NCBI GenBank assembly: GCA_902386385.1 | Contig: CABMIU010000044.1 | Location: 1-47,189 of the forward strand | Direction: 5' to 3' | Length of the DNA stretch: 47,189 nucleotides | DNA from: an uncultured archaeon | Lineage (GTDB): Archaea > Iainarchaeota > Iainarchaeia > Iainarchaeales > Iainarchaeaceae | Shown here: positions 16,201-24,983 of the stretch, in pieces | How positions within the stretch are numbered: the stretch's first letter is position 1 | Layout: every line of letters starts with the position of its first letter | Notes under the pieces: generated by a model | The model's input: the letters and a program-made list of their open reading frames with translations, nothing else | Database searches by the model: none | Told to the model about the DNA's origin: nothing | Translations under genes and position numbers: made by a program

Positions 16201-17205
16201 ATGGACTCGTTGGGGAGAATATTCAGGACAAGCATTTTCGGGGAATCGCACGGGAAATGCGTCGGGGTCGTTGTTGACGGCTGCCCTGCAGGCATACCTC
16301 TTAGGGAGGAGGACATGTTCCCTGACCTTGAGAGGAGGAAAAGCGGAGCAAAGGGAACAACTCCGAGAAAAGAAGCCGATGCGCCTTTGATCATGAGCGG
16401 GGTTTTCAACGGGAAAACAACAGGCGCCCCGATTATGGTGATGTTCGAAAATAGGGGTGCTGATTCCCCTGTGTATGAAAAAATCAAGTCAGCCCCGAGG
16501 CCTGGGCATGCTGACCTTGTCGCAATGCAGAAGTTCGGCGGATTCAGCGATTACAGGGGCGGGGGCCATTTTTCAGGGAGGCTCACCCTCGGCATTGTCG
16601 CTGCAGGGGTTATTGCAAAGAAAATCCTCGGTAAAATCAAGGTAGACGCAAGGGTCGTTGAGGCTGGGGGGGCAACCGGGGAGGAAGGAATGCGCGCAGC
16701 TATCGAATCTGCACTCGCAGAAGGGGATTCAATCGGCGGAATTTTGGAATGCAGGGCGTCGGGAGTGCCCTGCTGCCTTGGCGAGCCTTTCTTTGACTCA
16801 TTGGAATCATTGGTAAGCCACGCGGTATTTTCCATTCCTTCGGTGAAGGGCGTAGAATTCGGCGCAGGCTTCAGAATTGCGAAAATGAGGGGCAGCGAAG
16901 CCAGTGATGCAATCCTTAATGCTTCAGGAAAAACCGAATCAAACAACAATGGCGGGGTAAACGGCGGAATTTCAAATGGGAATGAAATCTTTTTCAGGGT
17001 CGCAATAAAGCCTGCCTCAAGCACGAGGAAAGCCCAGAAAACATTTGACCTCGCAAAAGGCGATGCGACTGAACTTTCTGTTAGCGGCAGGCATGACGCC
17101 TGCATTGCCCTCCGCGCCCCCGTGATAGTGGAGGCAGCAACCTCAATCGTGCTCGCTGACCTCATGCTGCTGGAGCAGAATGCAAAAAGGGTTCGGGGTG
17201 ATTAG
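16201..17205 (+). CDS. aroC: Chorismate synthase
   Basis: A 334-residue FMN-dependent enzyme making chorismate, the branch point for all three aromatic amino acids. It has the N-terminal IFGESHGKCVGVVVDGCP, the RPGHADLVAMQKF segment, GGHFSGRLTLGIVAAG, and the C-terminal RHDACIALRAPVIVEA. The ATG at 16201 follows GGAGGGGATGAA. It ends in TAG at 17203-17205, and the pheA ATG follows immediately in the same frame. Confidence 0.95.
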   Translation: MDSLGRIFRTSIFGESHGKCVGVVVDGCPAGIPLREEDMFPDLERRKSGAKGTTPRKEADAPLIMSGVFNGKTTGAPIMVMFENRGADSPVYEKIKSAPRPGHADLVAMQKFGGFSDYRGGGHFSGRLTLGIVAAGVIAKKILGKIKVDARVVEAGGATGEEGMRAAIESALAEGDSIGGILECRASGVPCCLGEPFFDSLESLVSHAVFSIPSVKGVEFGAGFRIAKMRGSEASDAILNASGKTESNNNGGVNGGISNGNEIFFRVAIKPASSTRKAQKTFDLAKGDATELSVSGRHDACIALRAPVIVEAATSIVLADLMLLEQNAKRVRGD

Positions 17206-18306
17206 ATGGGGATTGCAGAGGTAAGGAAAAGGATAGACCAGATTGACCGCGAGCTTTCAGGGCTCATGAATTCTAGAATGGAGCTCGCGCTAATGGCAAA
17301 GAGGCTGAAGCAAAGCCCTGCCAAAGAAATTTCAGGCAAGGAAAGCGATTCTCTTGCCTGCGGGGACGCGGAAAGGGAATCCGAGGTAATACGCAATGCC
17401 GAGGCAAGTGCGAGGGGCGTAATGCCCAAGGAATTTTCCGCGAGGATTTTCAGGGAAATCATAGAGGAATCCAAGCGGCTCCAGGAAAAGAGCAATGCCC
17501 TTGCAGGTTTCCAGGGGGAACATGGCGCTTACAGTGAAATGGCATTGCAGAAATTCAGCAAGGATGCAATAGGGATACCTTGCAGGGAATTCAACGATGT
17601 GTTCAGCCGGGTAAAGGGCGGGGAGCTGGATTTCGGGATTGTGCCGATAGAGAACTCTATTGAGGGCCATGTGGACCAGGCCACAGACCTGCTCATGTCC
17701 TCCGGGCTTTTCATTGTCGGCGAAGTGCTGATGCCGATTCACCACTGCCTCCTAACCCTTCCTGAAACTGATTACCGCGATGTAAAGGCGGTTTTTTCGC
17801 ACCCCCAGGCACTGGGACAGTGCAGGGCATTCCTTGAGAGGAATAAACTTGAGGCAAGGCCTTATTATGACACCGCCGGGGCCGCGATGATGCTGCTGCG
17901 CGAGAAGCCAAGAGCGACTGCGGTGATTGCAAGCAGGCTATGCGCGGAGATATACGGCATGGAGGTCCTCAAGGAAAATATCGAGGAAAATGACGGCAAC
18001 ACAACACGCTTCCTCATAATCGCGAGAGAAATGCAGAAGGAACAGGGGGACAAATGCACAGTCACATTTGCCCTGAGCCACAAGGCAGGGGCATTGGTTT
18101 CAATACTCAGGGATTTCTCTGATGCGGGGATAAACCTGACAAAGATAGAGTCAAGGCCCCTCAGGAACGAGCCAAATTCCTATGGGTTCATAATGGAGTT
18201 CCTTGGCTCCGGCAAGGATGAAAAGATACTTGGGGCGATGGAAAAGGCAAAGCAGCACACAGGGTGGATTAAGCTCCTCGGCTGCTACAGGGGGGCAAAG
18301 AAATGA
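17206..18306 (+). CDS. pheA: Chorismate mutase / prephenate dehydratase (P-protein)
   Basis: A 366-residue bifunctional enzyme leading to phenylalanine. Residues 1-90 are an AroQ-type chorismate mutase (VRKRIDQIDRELSGLMNSR). About 98-275 is prephenate dehydratase with GFQGEHGAYSEMA, GIVPIENSIEGHV and the catalytic DGNTTRFLII. About 285-366 is an ACT domain with LTKIESRPLRNEPNSYGF, the usual Phe feedback site. The start directly follows the aroC TAG in frame, so readthrough would make an AroC-PheA fusion. A coupling mini-ORF links it to tyrA. Confidence 0.95.
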   Translation: MGIAEVRKRIDQIDRELSGLMNSRMELALMAKRLKQSPAKEISGKESDSLACGDAERESEVIRNAEASARGVMPKEFSARIFREIIEESKRLQEKSNALAGFQGEHGAYSEMALQKFSKDAIGIPCREFNDVFSRVKGGELDFGIVPIENSIEGHVDQATDLLMSSGLFIVGEVLMPIHHCLLTLPETDYRDVKAVFSHPQALGQCRAFLERNKLEARPYYDTAGAAMMLLREKPRATAVIASRLCAEIYGMEVLKENIEENDGNTTRFLIIAREMQKEQGDKCTVTFALSHKAGALVSILRDFSDAGINLTKIESRPLRNEPNSYGFIMEFLGSGKDEKILGAMEKAKQHTGWIKLLGCYRGAKK

Positions 18307-18359
18307 ACAGGGCAATGGAAAAATTGGCAAAATCCTGGGGCGCAGAGGCGGAAAAATGA
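18303..18359 (+). other. 18-residue bridging mini-ORF between pheA and tyrA
   Basis: This frame begins with an ATG overlapping the pheA stop (ATGA) and ends with a TGA overlapping the tyrA ATG (ATGA). It exactly tiles the gap between the two genes. It probably passes ribosomes from one gene to the next. Confidence 0.35.
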
Positions 18360-19138
18360 GGTGCATTGTAATGGGCTGCGGCAAAATGGGTTCGTGGATT
18401 AGCCGTGAGTTAGCCAAATCAGGGAACAAAGTAGCGGTTTTCGACAGGCATGAGGAAAAGGCCCTCGGCCTCGCGGAAGCGGGGTGCGCCCCCCTCGCAA
18501 AAATAAATGACGCCAAAGGTTTCAAGCCGGAAATCCTTGTCAATGCGGTGAGCCTCGGCAACACAATAAGCGCGTTCAATGAGGCAATGCCGCACATTGG
18601 AGAGGAATGCATACTTTGCGATGTTGCATCCATAAAGGATGGCCTCGAAGAGTTTTATGCAAAGGCAGGCCTGCCATTCCTTTCAATGCATCCCATGTTC
18701 GGCCCTACCTTTGCCAGCATGAACACCCCGAAAGGGGAAAATGCGATAATAATAAAGGGTTCGGACAAAAAGGCGTCGGTTTTTTTCAGGGAATTTTTTG
18801 CTGAGCGCGGAGTGAATGTTTCGGATTACACTTTCAACGAGCATGACGGGATGATGGCCTACTCGCTGACAACGCCTTTCTTCTCTTCATTGGTGTTTGC
18901 ATCATGCATAAATGCAACGGTGGTGCCCGGCACTACATTTGGCAGGCACCTCGCGATTGCAAAGGGCCTTCTCGGGGAGGATGACAGCCTCATCTGCGAA
19001 ATACTTTTCAACAGGCACTCCCCGCGCCAGATTGACCGCATAAACTCCAGGATGGAGCACCTCAAGCACATAATAATGGCGAGGGACACGGAAGAGGCGA
19101 AAAAGTTCCTAGCAAGGCTGAGGGAGAACATAAAGTGA
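18356..19138 (+). CDS. tyrA: Prephenate dehydrogenase
   Basis: A 260-residue NAD(P)-dependent dehydrogenase converting prephenate to 4-hydroxyphenylpyruvate for tyrosine. It starts with the Rossmann motif IVMGCGKMGSWISREL, has CDVASIKDGL, and the catalytic His region LSMHPMFGPTF followed by NEHDGMMAYSLTTPF. No ACT domain is present, unlike many bacterial TyrA proteins. The ATG at 18356 overlaps the stop of the mini-ORF that follows pheA. Confidence 0.92.
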   Translation: MRCIVMGCGKMGSWISRELAKSGNKVAVFDRHEEKALGLAEAGCAPLAKINDAKGFKPEILVNAVSLGNTISAFNEAMPHIGEECILCDVASIKDGLEEFYAKAGLPFLSMHPMFGPTFASMNTPKGENAIIIKGSDKKASVFFREFFAERGVNVSDYTFNEHDGMMAYSLTTPFFSSLVFASCINATVVPGTTFGRHLAIAKGLLGEDDSLICEILFNRHSPRQIDRINSRMEHLKHIIMARDTEEAKKFLARLRENIK

Positions 19139-19175
19139 CCTGCCAGCGACTTGAATCCGCATGAGGGGGGATTGA

Positions 19176-20309
19176 ATGCAAAATGGCAAAGCATGGACGG
19201 GGCAGCTGGCCCAGGGAAGCAACGGCCTTTACGAAACGTACGAGAAGGCGCTCGCCCTTGAAAGGAAAGGGGCGAAGATTGCGAAGCTCAATGTCGGGGA
19301 ACCTGACTGGGGCCCTCCACTGGAAGCGATCCGGGCAGCGGAAAATGCGATTGCAGGGGGCAAAACAAAATATGGCAGCGCGCAGGGCGAGCTTTCACTG
19401 CGCGAAAAAATCGCCGAGCTTCACGGCGGCAGGGCCGAAAACATCGTAATAACGCCTGGCTCGAAATGGGGGATTTACGCGCTGATGAAAACATGCCTCT
19501 CGCGGGGCGATAATGTTGTTGCCTTTTCCCCGCACTGGAGCGCCTACGAACTGATGGCAAAATCCTTTGGCGCGGAATTCAGGGCAATAGGCCTCGAAAT
19601 GGGGAAAAAATGGGCAACTGACCTCGGGGGCCTAGAGAACGCGGTTGATGCCGGGACAAAGCTGCTCGTGCTGAACAGCCCCGCAAATCCGACTTCAAAG
19701 GCATTCAGCGAAAAGGAAGAGAACGCGGTCATTGGATTCGCGGAAAGCCGGGGCATTACGGTGATTGCGGACGATGCATACAGGGGCATTGCATTCGAAA
19801 AAATGGGGGAACGGCAATTCAGAAACTCCGGCGGGGTTTTTGTTGCGAACACCTTTTCAAAAACATTCGGAATGACAGGCTGGCGCATCGGCTATGTTGT
19901 TGTGCCTGAAGCAAAGGCAAAGGAACTGGTTTCGCTGAACCAAATCACTTTCACGAACGTGCCTGTTTTCATACAGGCATGCGCGGAGAAGGCGATTGAA
20001 TACGGGGAAACCGCCGCCAGAGAGGCAAGGAAAAAATGCGTTCTCCGCGCAGAAGCCGCAGCCAAAATCCTTTCAGGCCATCTTGAATTCACGCGGCCCG
20101 ATGCGGGCTTTTACCTTTTCCCGCGCCTGCCGGAAGGGAGTGACACGCTTAAGTTCCTCGACACAATGCTTGGCATGGGTTATGCAATGGTCCCGGGTGC
20201 CGCATTCGGGGATTTCGGGAGGCACTTCAGGATGTCGCTATGCCTTGAAAAGGAAACAATCGAGGCGGCGTGCGGAGCGGTTGTTGAAACGCTTGAAGAA
20301 CTTGAATAA
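19176..20309 (+). CDS. Class I/II PLP aminotransferase, probably aromatic
   Basis: A 377-residue fold-type I aminotransferase. It has KLNVGEPDWGPP near the N-terminus, LNSPANPTSKAFS, DDAYRGIAFE, and the PLP-lysine motif NTFSKTFGMTGWRIGY. By position at the end of the tyr/phe branch it likely transfers an amino group to phenylpyruvate and 4-hydroxyphenylpyruvate, though aspartate aminotransferase activity is equally compatible with the sequence. A GGGGGG tract is 7-12 nt before the ATG. Two very short frames (9 and 4 codons) tile the gap after tyrA. Confidence 0.88.
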   Translation: MQNGKAWTGQLAQGSNGLYETYEKALALERKGAKIAKLNVGEPDWGPPLEAIRAAENAIAGGKTKYGSAQGELSLREKIAELHGGRAENIVITPGSKWGIYALMKTCLSRGDNVVAFSPHWSAYELMAKSFGAEFRAIGLEMGKKWATDLGGLENAVDAGTKLLVLNSPANPTSKAFSEKEENAVIGFAESRGITVIADDAYRGIAFEKMGERQFRNSGGVFVANTFSKTFGMTGWRIGYVVVPEAKAKELVSLNQITFTNVPVFIQACAEKAIEYGETAAREARKKCVLRAEAAAKILSGHLEFTRPDAGFYLFPRLPEGSDTLKFLDTMLGMGYAMVPGAAFGDFGRHFRMSLCLEKETIEAACGAVVETLEELE

Positions 20310-20346
20310 TCGGGCAATTATTTCCGCAGTAACTTTTGCGATAATT

Positions 20347-21042
20347 TCAGCTATGCAATAATTTTCTCAGCCCCTCGACTGGAATTTGACCCCTGCTGGA
20401 TTCCCTGCCTGCCGCGAGTGAAGCGAAAGTGAGGAAAGCCCCCGCCTTTGCGCATTCCACCCTTGAGGCAGTTCCCTTCCGGCCCATGCAGAATGCAATG
20501 AGCTTCGGCTTCCCTTTGCAGTTTTTATGCCTTGCCACAAAGTCCAGGATTGTTTTGTTGTCCTTTTCGCCGTTTGAAGTGCACACTATTTTGATTGCAA
20601 ATGGCCTGAGGCTGGACATTTTTGAAAAAAGCCGGGCAAGGGATTTTTTCGCAGGGGTGCCTTTGAGGAAATGCCGCGACAAGATTATTTTCGCCCCGTG
20701 CTCTTTTGCCAGGGAGAGAATGCTTTTCCTGAAAAAAGAAGAGCTCGAAAATTCAACATCGGCAAAATCCGCGCCTGCAACAACCGCCCTTCCGAGGAAA
20801 ACAGCCCGCTCCACCTCGCTGCCTTTGAATGCGCCGCCTTCCGCCAAAGGGCGGCAGGTGCATATAACTGGTTTGCTGCAGGCTTTAACCAGCATGCGCA
20901 CCGCACCGGGCTTTTTCAGCAGCCCTCCTATGAGGTCAAGCCTAAGCTCGATAAGGTCTGCCGCTTTGCCCGCCTCTGCAACCTGCCTCTTTGCTTCGGC
21001 AATTGTTTTGCCCATGATTGGGACTGCAATCCTACAAGCCAT
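20347..21042 (-). CDS. aroD: 3-dehydroquinate dehydratase, type I
   Basis: A 231-residue TIM-barrel type I dehydroquinase, the third shikimate step. It shows DLIELRLDLIGG, VICTCRPLAEGG, the catalytic His in KIILSRHFLKGT, the Schiff-base Lys in FAIKIVCTS, and FCMGRKGTASRV. It is convergent with the aminotransferase gene, 37 nt away, so it completes the pathway but is transcribed from its own promoter. The ATG at 21042 is preferred to the TTG one codon upstream. Confidence 0.92.
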   Translation of the reverse strand: MACRIAVPIMGKTIAEAKRQVAEAGKAADLIELRLDLIGGLLKKPGAVRMLVKACSKPVICTCRPLAEGGAFKGSEVERAVFLGRAVVAGADFADVEFSSSSFFRKSILSLAKEHGAKIILSRHFLKGTPAKKSLARLFSKMSSLRPFAIKIVCTSNGEKDNKTILDFVARHKNCKGKPKLIAFCMGRKGTASRVECAKAGAFLTFASLAAGRESSRGQIPVEGLRKLLHS

Positions 21043-21226
21043 CAAGCCACACCATTAAATGATGTTCCGCCCCGAGTGCGGAGATATTTGAATTATTTAA
21101 TGCGACCCAAAGAAAAATGTTTGGCAGGAAGGCCCTCCACAAACGGGCCCGCCCAGAGGATGGATTGCACAAACGCCCCCATAAAATTTTAAACAAGAGC
21201 GCCTATTTCCTATCACGGGTGATTGA

Positions 21227-21562
21227 ATGGAAACGGCAACAAGGGGCATCCAGGTTTCTAACATGCCTGAGGTGCATGGCATTGACAGGGCTGCGGTCCA
21301 GGCGACAATTGAAAAGGGATATGACAAGCTTGAAAAGAGGCTGCACAGGCCCATTGCAATGGAAGTGCACTTCAAGGAAGGCCACGTGCAGAGGAAAAAA
21401 GACAGCCAGAGGTCACAGGTCGAGGCACATGTCAAGGTCATTGTAGGCGGCGGAGAGGCATTGCTTCACGCGAAGCATGTTGAATGGGATGCCTCGGAAG
21501 CGGTTCGCGGTGCGGTGCTCGCGGTAGAAAAGGAAGCCGAGAAAGTGTTTGCAAAGAAATGA
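21227..21562 (+). CDS. Possible ribosome hibernation factor-like protein (HPF/RaiA-like)
   Basis: An 111-residue protein. It has an N-terminal helix DRAAVQATIEKGYDKLEKRL, a strand MEVHFKEGHV, then VEAHVKVIVGGGEALLHAKH and a C-terminal helix DASEAVRGAVLAVEKEAEKV. That order recalls the S30AE/HPF ribosome-binding fold, but the match is weak and a different small alpha/beta protein is possible. It has its own promoter (ATAAAATTTTAAA at about 21181-21193) and ribosome binding site GGGTGAT before the ATG. A GC-rich hairpin (GCGGGC/GCCCGC, 21577-21595) follows. Confidence 0.5.
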   Translation: METATRGIQVSNMPEVHGIDRAAVQATIEKGYDKLEKRLHRPIAMEVHFKEGHVQRKKDSQRSQVEAHVKVIVGGGEALLHAKHVEWDASEAVRGAVLAVEKEAEKVFAKK

Positions 21563-21897
21563 CCCCCAACCCAAAAGCGGGCATAACACGCCCGCCAATG
21601 ACCAAAAGCCAAAGAAGCAGTTGAAGCCTCAAGGCAAAGTAATGGGGGCATAGGCTTTGCACCCCTCAAAAGTTGCCTTGCCGCTGATTTTCGCGGAACA
21701 ATTAACGGCAAAATGGTTAAGAAAACCACTCAATGGAATGAAAAAACACGCAAATCAACGAAAAAAAAGCCAAAAATGAAGCACCAAAGTTCGAAAAGCT
21801 AATTAATCACCGCATTATTGTTTGCTTTAAGCCCCCGCAGGGGATATTAATGTCCTGTCCGTTGTATTTAGTGCCATTTTTAATGGAGGAGACGAAA
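21563..21897. other. Non-coding stretch with two folded segments
   Basis: No gene is visible. The stretch contains a GCGGGC-loop-GCCCGC hairpin (21577-21595), likely the end of the preceding transcript. It also has a nested stem: CAAGGCAA (21630-21637) with TTGCCTTG (21673-21680), enclosing GGGG with CCCC. The promoter of the following gene lies near its right end. Confidence 0.5.
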
Positions 21898-22272
21898 ATG
21901 AGCCTTATTACCCTCACCTTTGCAAACGGAAGGAATGATTTCTACAACAACCCCAACGCGTTGGTTTCAAGCCCTGAAAGCCGGTTAAACCAGAGGATGC
22001 TCCGAGACGGGGCAGGAAAAGGAACTGCTGTCGTGAAAAAGGCGTGCAGATTCTATTCCCACGATGACGTGTTCATATTGGCCGAAGTCGCAGATGGCTT
22101 TGTCGCGGAGAACATGAAAGCCAGTTTTGGCGACAAAGAGGTTAGAGTTGTCTCTTTGGAGTCCAAATACGGCAGGTCAGCCAAAAAGGGCATGATTGTG
22201 GGCATGAGCGTCAGCGGAATTGACGAGGAAGAGTTGCCCATTGGCTCCACGCTGAACTTCGAGCTCAAGTAA
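21898..22272 (+). CDS. Hypothetical protein
   Basis: A 124-residue soluble protein of no family I recognise. It begins SLITLTFANGRNDFYNNP, has RFYSHDDVFILAEVADGF in the middle, and ends in a beta-rich segment with SGIDEEELPIGSTLNFELK. The composition suggests a compact beta or alpha/beta domain without membrane segments. The start at 21898 is fixed by a strong GGAGG nine bases upstream. It is a single gene with a terminator-like A/T-rich region downstream, convergent with nadE. Confidence 0.7.
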   Translation: MSLITLTFANGRNDFYNNPNALVSSPESRLNQRMLRDGAGKGTAVVKKACRFYSHDDVFILAEVADGFVAENMKASFGDKEVRVVSLESKYGRSAKKGMIVGMSVSGIDEEELPIGSTLNFELK

Positions 22273-22406
22273 TTGCAAAAAAATACAAAATAAAAAAATT
22301 GAAGGATTGCACTTATGGCAAATTGGTGACTGCAGGCAGGAAAAATTGAGCCTGTAGCCCAAAGCCATATTAAAAAAATAATGCCCAAATATTTTGATGC
22401 CTTCAC

Positions 22407-23147
22407 TCAGGGCAAAATTATTTCCGCCTGTTTCCTCTTGTGCCCCGTAGCCTTCATCTGCACAAGGATTTTTTCTGCAACTTCCTTTTTTCCTTCCGGG
22501 ATTTTTTTTCTGGAGAGCAGCAGCGGAAGCAATTCATCAAGGTCCTCGTACTTCAGCCCCAGTTCCTTTTCGTCTTCCTGGCCAAGCCACAGCTCCGCAC
22601 TCGGGGCCTTTTCAATTATCGCCCGCGGAACGCCCATGTGCTTCGCGAGAGCCATTACATCTTTCTTCAGCAGGCCCCCTATTGGAAAGAAATCCGCTGC
22701 GGCATCCCCGTGCTTTGTGAAGTAGCCCATATAATACTCTGACTTGTTCCCTGTTCCGGCAACAAGGCAATCATTGGAGTTGGCATAATTATACAATACC
22801 ACTGCCCTTGCCCTCGGCCCTAGGTTTGCCTTTGCAATATCACTCTGCTTCCAGGGCAGCTCACCCAGTTGCGCAAGCATGTTATCTATTGGCACGACAA
22901 AATAAGCCACGCCACGAGCCTCTGCCAGTTTTCGGGCATCCTCTGTGCTCTTTTCACTAGTCACCGCGGTGTTGGGCATCATAATTGCAGTTACGTTGCG
23001 CTCTCCGAGCGCTTTCACTAGCAGGGAAAGCACCAACGCGGAATCAACACCCCCGCTGAGGCCGAGCACGGCTTTTGATTTTCCCTGCTTAATAAAGAAT
23101 TTTTTGATGCCTGAAACGAGCTTTTTCTCGGTTTTTGATGAATCCAT
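22407..23147 (-). CDS. nadE: NH3-dependent NAD synthetase
   Basis: A 246-residue enzyme amidating deamido-NAD to NAD with ATP and ammonia. The ATP pyrophosphatase loop is GLSGGVDSALVLSLL. GTGNKSEYYMGYFTKHGDAAADFFPIGG holds the deamido-NAD site; its GTGNKSEYYMGYFTKHGD part is diagnostic. There is no glutaminase domain, so ammonia is the nitrogen source. The ATG at 23147 follows GGTGG; a GTG four codons upstream is less likely. The HAD phosphatase gene lies upstream on the same strand, about 50 nt away, so the two may share a transcript. Confidence 0.95.
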   Translation of the reverse strand: MDSSKTEKKLVSGIKKFFIKQGKSKAVLGLSGGVDSALVLSLLVKALGERNVTAIMMPNTAVTSEKSTEDARKLAEARGVAYFVVPIDNMLAQLGELPWKQSDIAKANLGPRARAVVLYNYANSNDCLVAGTGNKSEYYMGYFTKHGDAAADFFPIGGLLKKDVMALAKHMGVPRAIIEKAPSAELWLGQEDEKELGLKYEDLDELLPLLLSRKKIPEGKKEVAEKILVQMKATGHKRKQAEIILP

Positions 23148-23196
23148 AATTTCCACCACAAGCTACTTATTAGGCCCTGCCAACGTGCCACCCCGT

Positions 23197-23865
23197 TCAA
23201 ACTATCCGTTCCAGCTCCGCAATGTCCTTCAACTCGTAATCAGCCTTTCCCCCGGAGTCCGGAAAAATCTGGCCGTACTTCGCGAGCGCGGTTTTCATGC
23301 CAATTTTCATTGCCCCTTCGATGTCGCGCATCGGGTTGTCTCCGACAAACAAAATTTCTTCCGGTTTCATTCCAAGCGCCCTGATTGCGGCGCGGAAGGG
23401 CATTGCATGGGGCTTCCTCCGCCCTGTATCCCCCAAGGTTACAACGACATCAAAAAAATCCGCGAGGCCTATTTCGGTAAGGCGCATCCATGCCTTTAGC
23501 TTCGGGGCATCACTCACAATGCCGAGCTTCAGCCCCTTTCCCTTGAGACAAATGAGGGTGCTCCGCACATGGGGATACGGCTCGAGGTAACCGGCCTGCA
23601 TTTTTCTATAAGCGTTTATTCCGCGCGAGAGTATTTTGTAATCAACCTTGCCGGTCGCCTTCTCCAGGAACTTCTGGAAAATTTCCTGGTGCTCTATGCC
23701 ATGCACGCCATAAAGCTCGAACAGAAGGTCATAAGCGGCCTGCTTTTCCATTTTCAGACCCGCATCAACCATTGCCGAGATTGCTGCCTCGCAGCTGATT
23801 TTCTTCATGTGCATGAAATCAATCAGGGTATTGTCCAGGTCAAAGAGAACCGCTTTCATTGCCAT
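23197..23865 (-). CDS. HAD-superfamily phosphatase
   Basis: A 222-residue HAD hydrolase. Motif I is VLFDLDNTLIDF with the nucleophilic Asp. The cap domain spans about residues 18-85. Motif II is GIVSDAP, the Lys lies in GRRKPHAMPF and motif III is LFVGDNPMRDIEGA. The arrangement fits the COG1011 group, which includes archaeal glyceraldehyde-3-phosphate phosphatase and phosphoglycolate-type enzymes. The substrate cannot be told. It starts at the ATG at 23865 after GGTGG and lies just upstream of nadE. Confidence 0.85.
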   Translation of the reverse strand: MAMKAVLFDLDNTLIDFMHMKKISCEAAISAMVDAGLKMEKQAAYDLLFELYGVHGIEHQEIFQKFLEKATGKVDYKILSRGINAYRKMQAGYLEPYPHVRSTLICLKGKGLKLGIVSDAPKLKAWMRLTEIGLADFFDVVVTLGDTGRRKPHAMPFRAAIRALGMKPEEILFVGDNPMRDIEGAMKIGMKTALAKYGQIFPDSGGKADYELKDIAELERIV

Positions 23866-23993
23866 GAAACCACCAAACAACCGTCCAAATGTTAAGCCCG
23901 CCGCCTAATGCCCAGCAGGGCCTTTACCTTCAATAGAGCATTTGCCTGCAACGTGATAAAAAGCTTATATACCTCCTCGGCCATCATTACTCC

Positions 23994-24233
23994 ATGTCCA
24001 AAATGAGCCAGAACGAAGGGGTTTTCCTCAGGTCAGTTTCATTCTTCATTTACGGCGTTGCCCTCGCATCCCTTTTCATCTGGTGCATAATGCAAGGCAT
24101 CATTCTCCACCTCGCAGGAAAAAGTCTCGACGCGTTTCCATACTATTTCATCGGCTGGGTTTCAGGGGTGGGCGGCCTCGCATTGTACTGGCAGGCCCAG
24201 AGCCTTTACCACTACGCGGAAATATCGCGGTGA
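23994..24233 (+). CDS. Small two-helix membrane protein
   Basis: A 79-residue protein with two hydrophobic segments (about residues 14-38 and 47-66) and short polar ends. I know no family for it. A TATA box TTATATA at 23965-23971 lies 26 nt before the ATG, so the mRNA is probably leaderless. It is divergent from the HAD phosphatase gene. Confidence 0.6.
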   Translation: MSKMSQNEGVFLRSVSFFIYGVALASLFIWCIMQGIILHLAGKSLDAFPYYFIGWVSGVGGLALYWQAQSLYHYAEISR

Positions 24234-24293
24234 AATGAAAGGCTGAAAATGCAATTGGCAATGAGATGATTACGGAAACTTGCGGGTAAAAAA

Positions 24294-24914
24294 ATGCCCT
24301 TGATAAAACCCACCGCGGAAACTGCTGAAAGAAGGAAACATTGGGAAGCAAGCAGGATCAAGCCAACCGCACTGAGAATCACGCGGAGGAGAAAGGATTT
24401 CAGGGAAGCCCTAAAGGCTCTTCGGGAAGCGGTCGTGAGGGAATCCATTACGGAAATCCGCAAAAAGCATTCCGGCGAAACAGTTTTTGTTGACAATGCA
24501 GCCGAACTTGCCCTCAAAAAGAGGAGTTTACCTGATGCTGAAAGATTCGCGGCTGAAATAAGCGGCAAGTGCAAAACATTCACTCTCGTTCCGATAAAAT
24601 CCGGCGCCATGAAATCGGCACGAGGCGCCCTCCATTTTCCCTATGCACAGAGATACTTTGGCGCGCCATCACTATTTGCCACCAGGGATTACCTGGAAAA
24701 AAATAAGCCTGTTTCAGCGGATGACCACGCCGCATGCGAAAAGCTCTGTAAAAGGGCCGAGAAAGCAGGAGTGGACAAGGAAAAACTCAAGGAAATGGTT
24801 GGTGCAGCAATAAGGGAGCTTAAGCAGCACCACATGGCCGGCAATACAAACTTTTTGGTGTTTGATGTTGACAATAAAAAGGGCAAATTGAAAATCGGGG
24901 CCACTAATTTGTGA
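24294..24914 (+). CDS. Hypothetical basic helical protein
   Basis: A 206-residue, strongly basic, probably alpha-helical protein of no family I recognise. The N-terminal third is rich in Arg and Lys (ALRITRRRKDFREALKALRE). The middle contains TFTLVPIKSGAMKSARGALHF. The C-terminal part has FLVFDVDNKKGKLKIGATNL, which may form a small beta unit. It follows the two-helix membrane protein gene by 60 nt on the same strand. Confidence 0.65.
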   Translation: MPLIKPTAETAERRKHWEASRIKPTALRITRRRKDFREALKALREAVVRESITEIRKKHSGETVFVDNAAELALKKRSLPDAERFAAEISGKCKTFTLVPIKSGAMKSARGALHFPYAQRYFGAPSLFATRDYLEKNKPVSADDHAACEKLCKRAEKAGVDKEKLKEMVGAAIRELKQHHMAGNTNFLVFDVDNKKGKLKIGATNL

Positions 24915-24983
24915 ACCCCTGCAAAGCTAAAGCCATTGCTACCTGGCGCCAAACATCGGGACCCATTGCCGAAGAACAATCAG

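Noticed and set aside
16196-18306. AroC-PheA as one readthrough protein
   Set aside because: The genes are in frame across a TAG, but each is complete by itself, and TAG is a normal stop for several other genes here. Stop-start abutment is the simpler reading.
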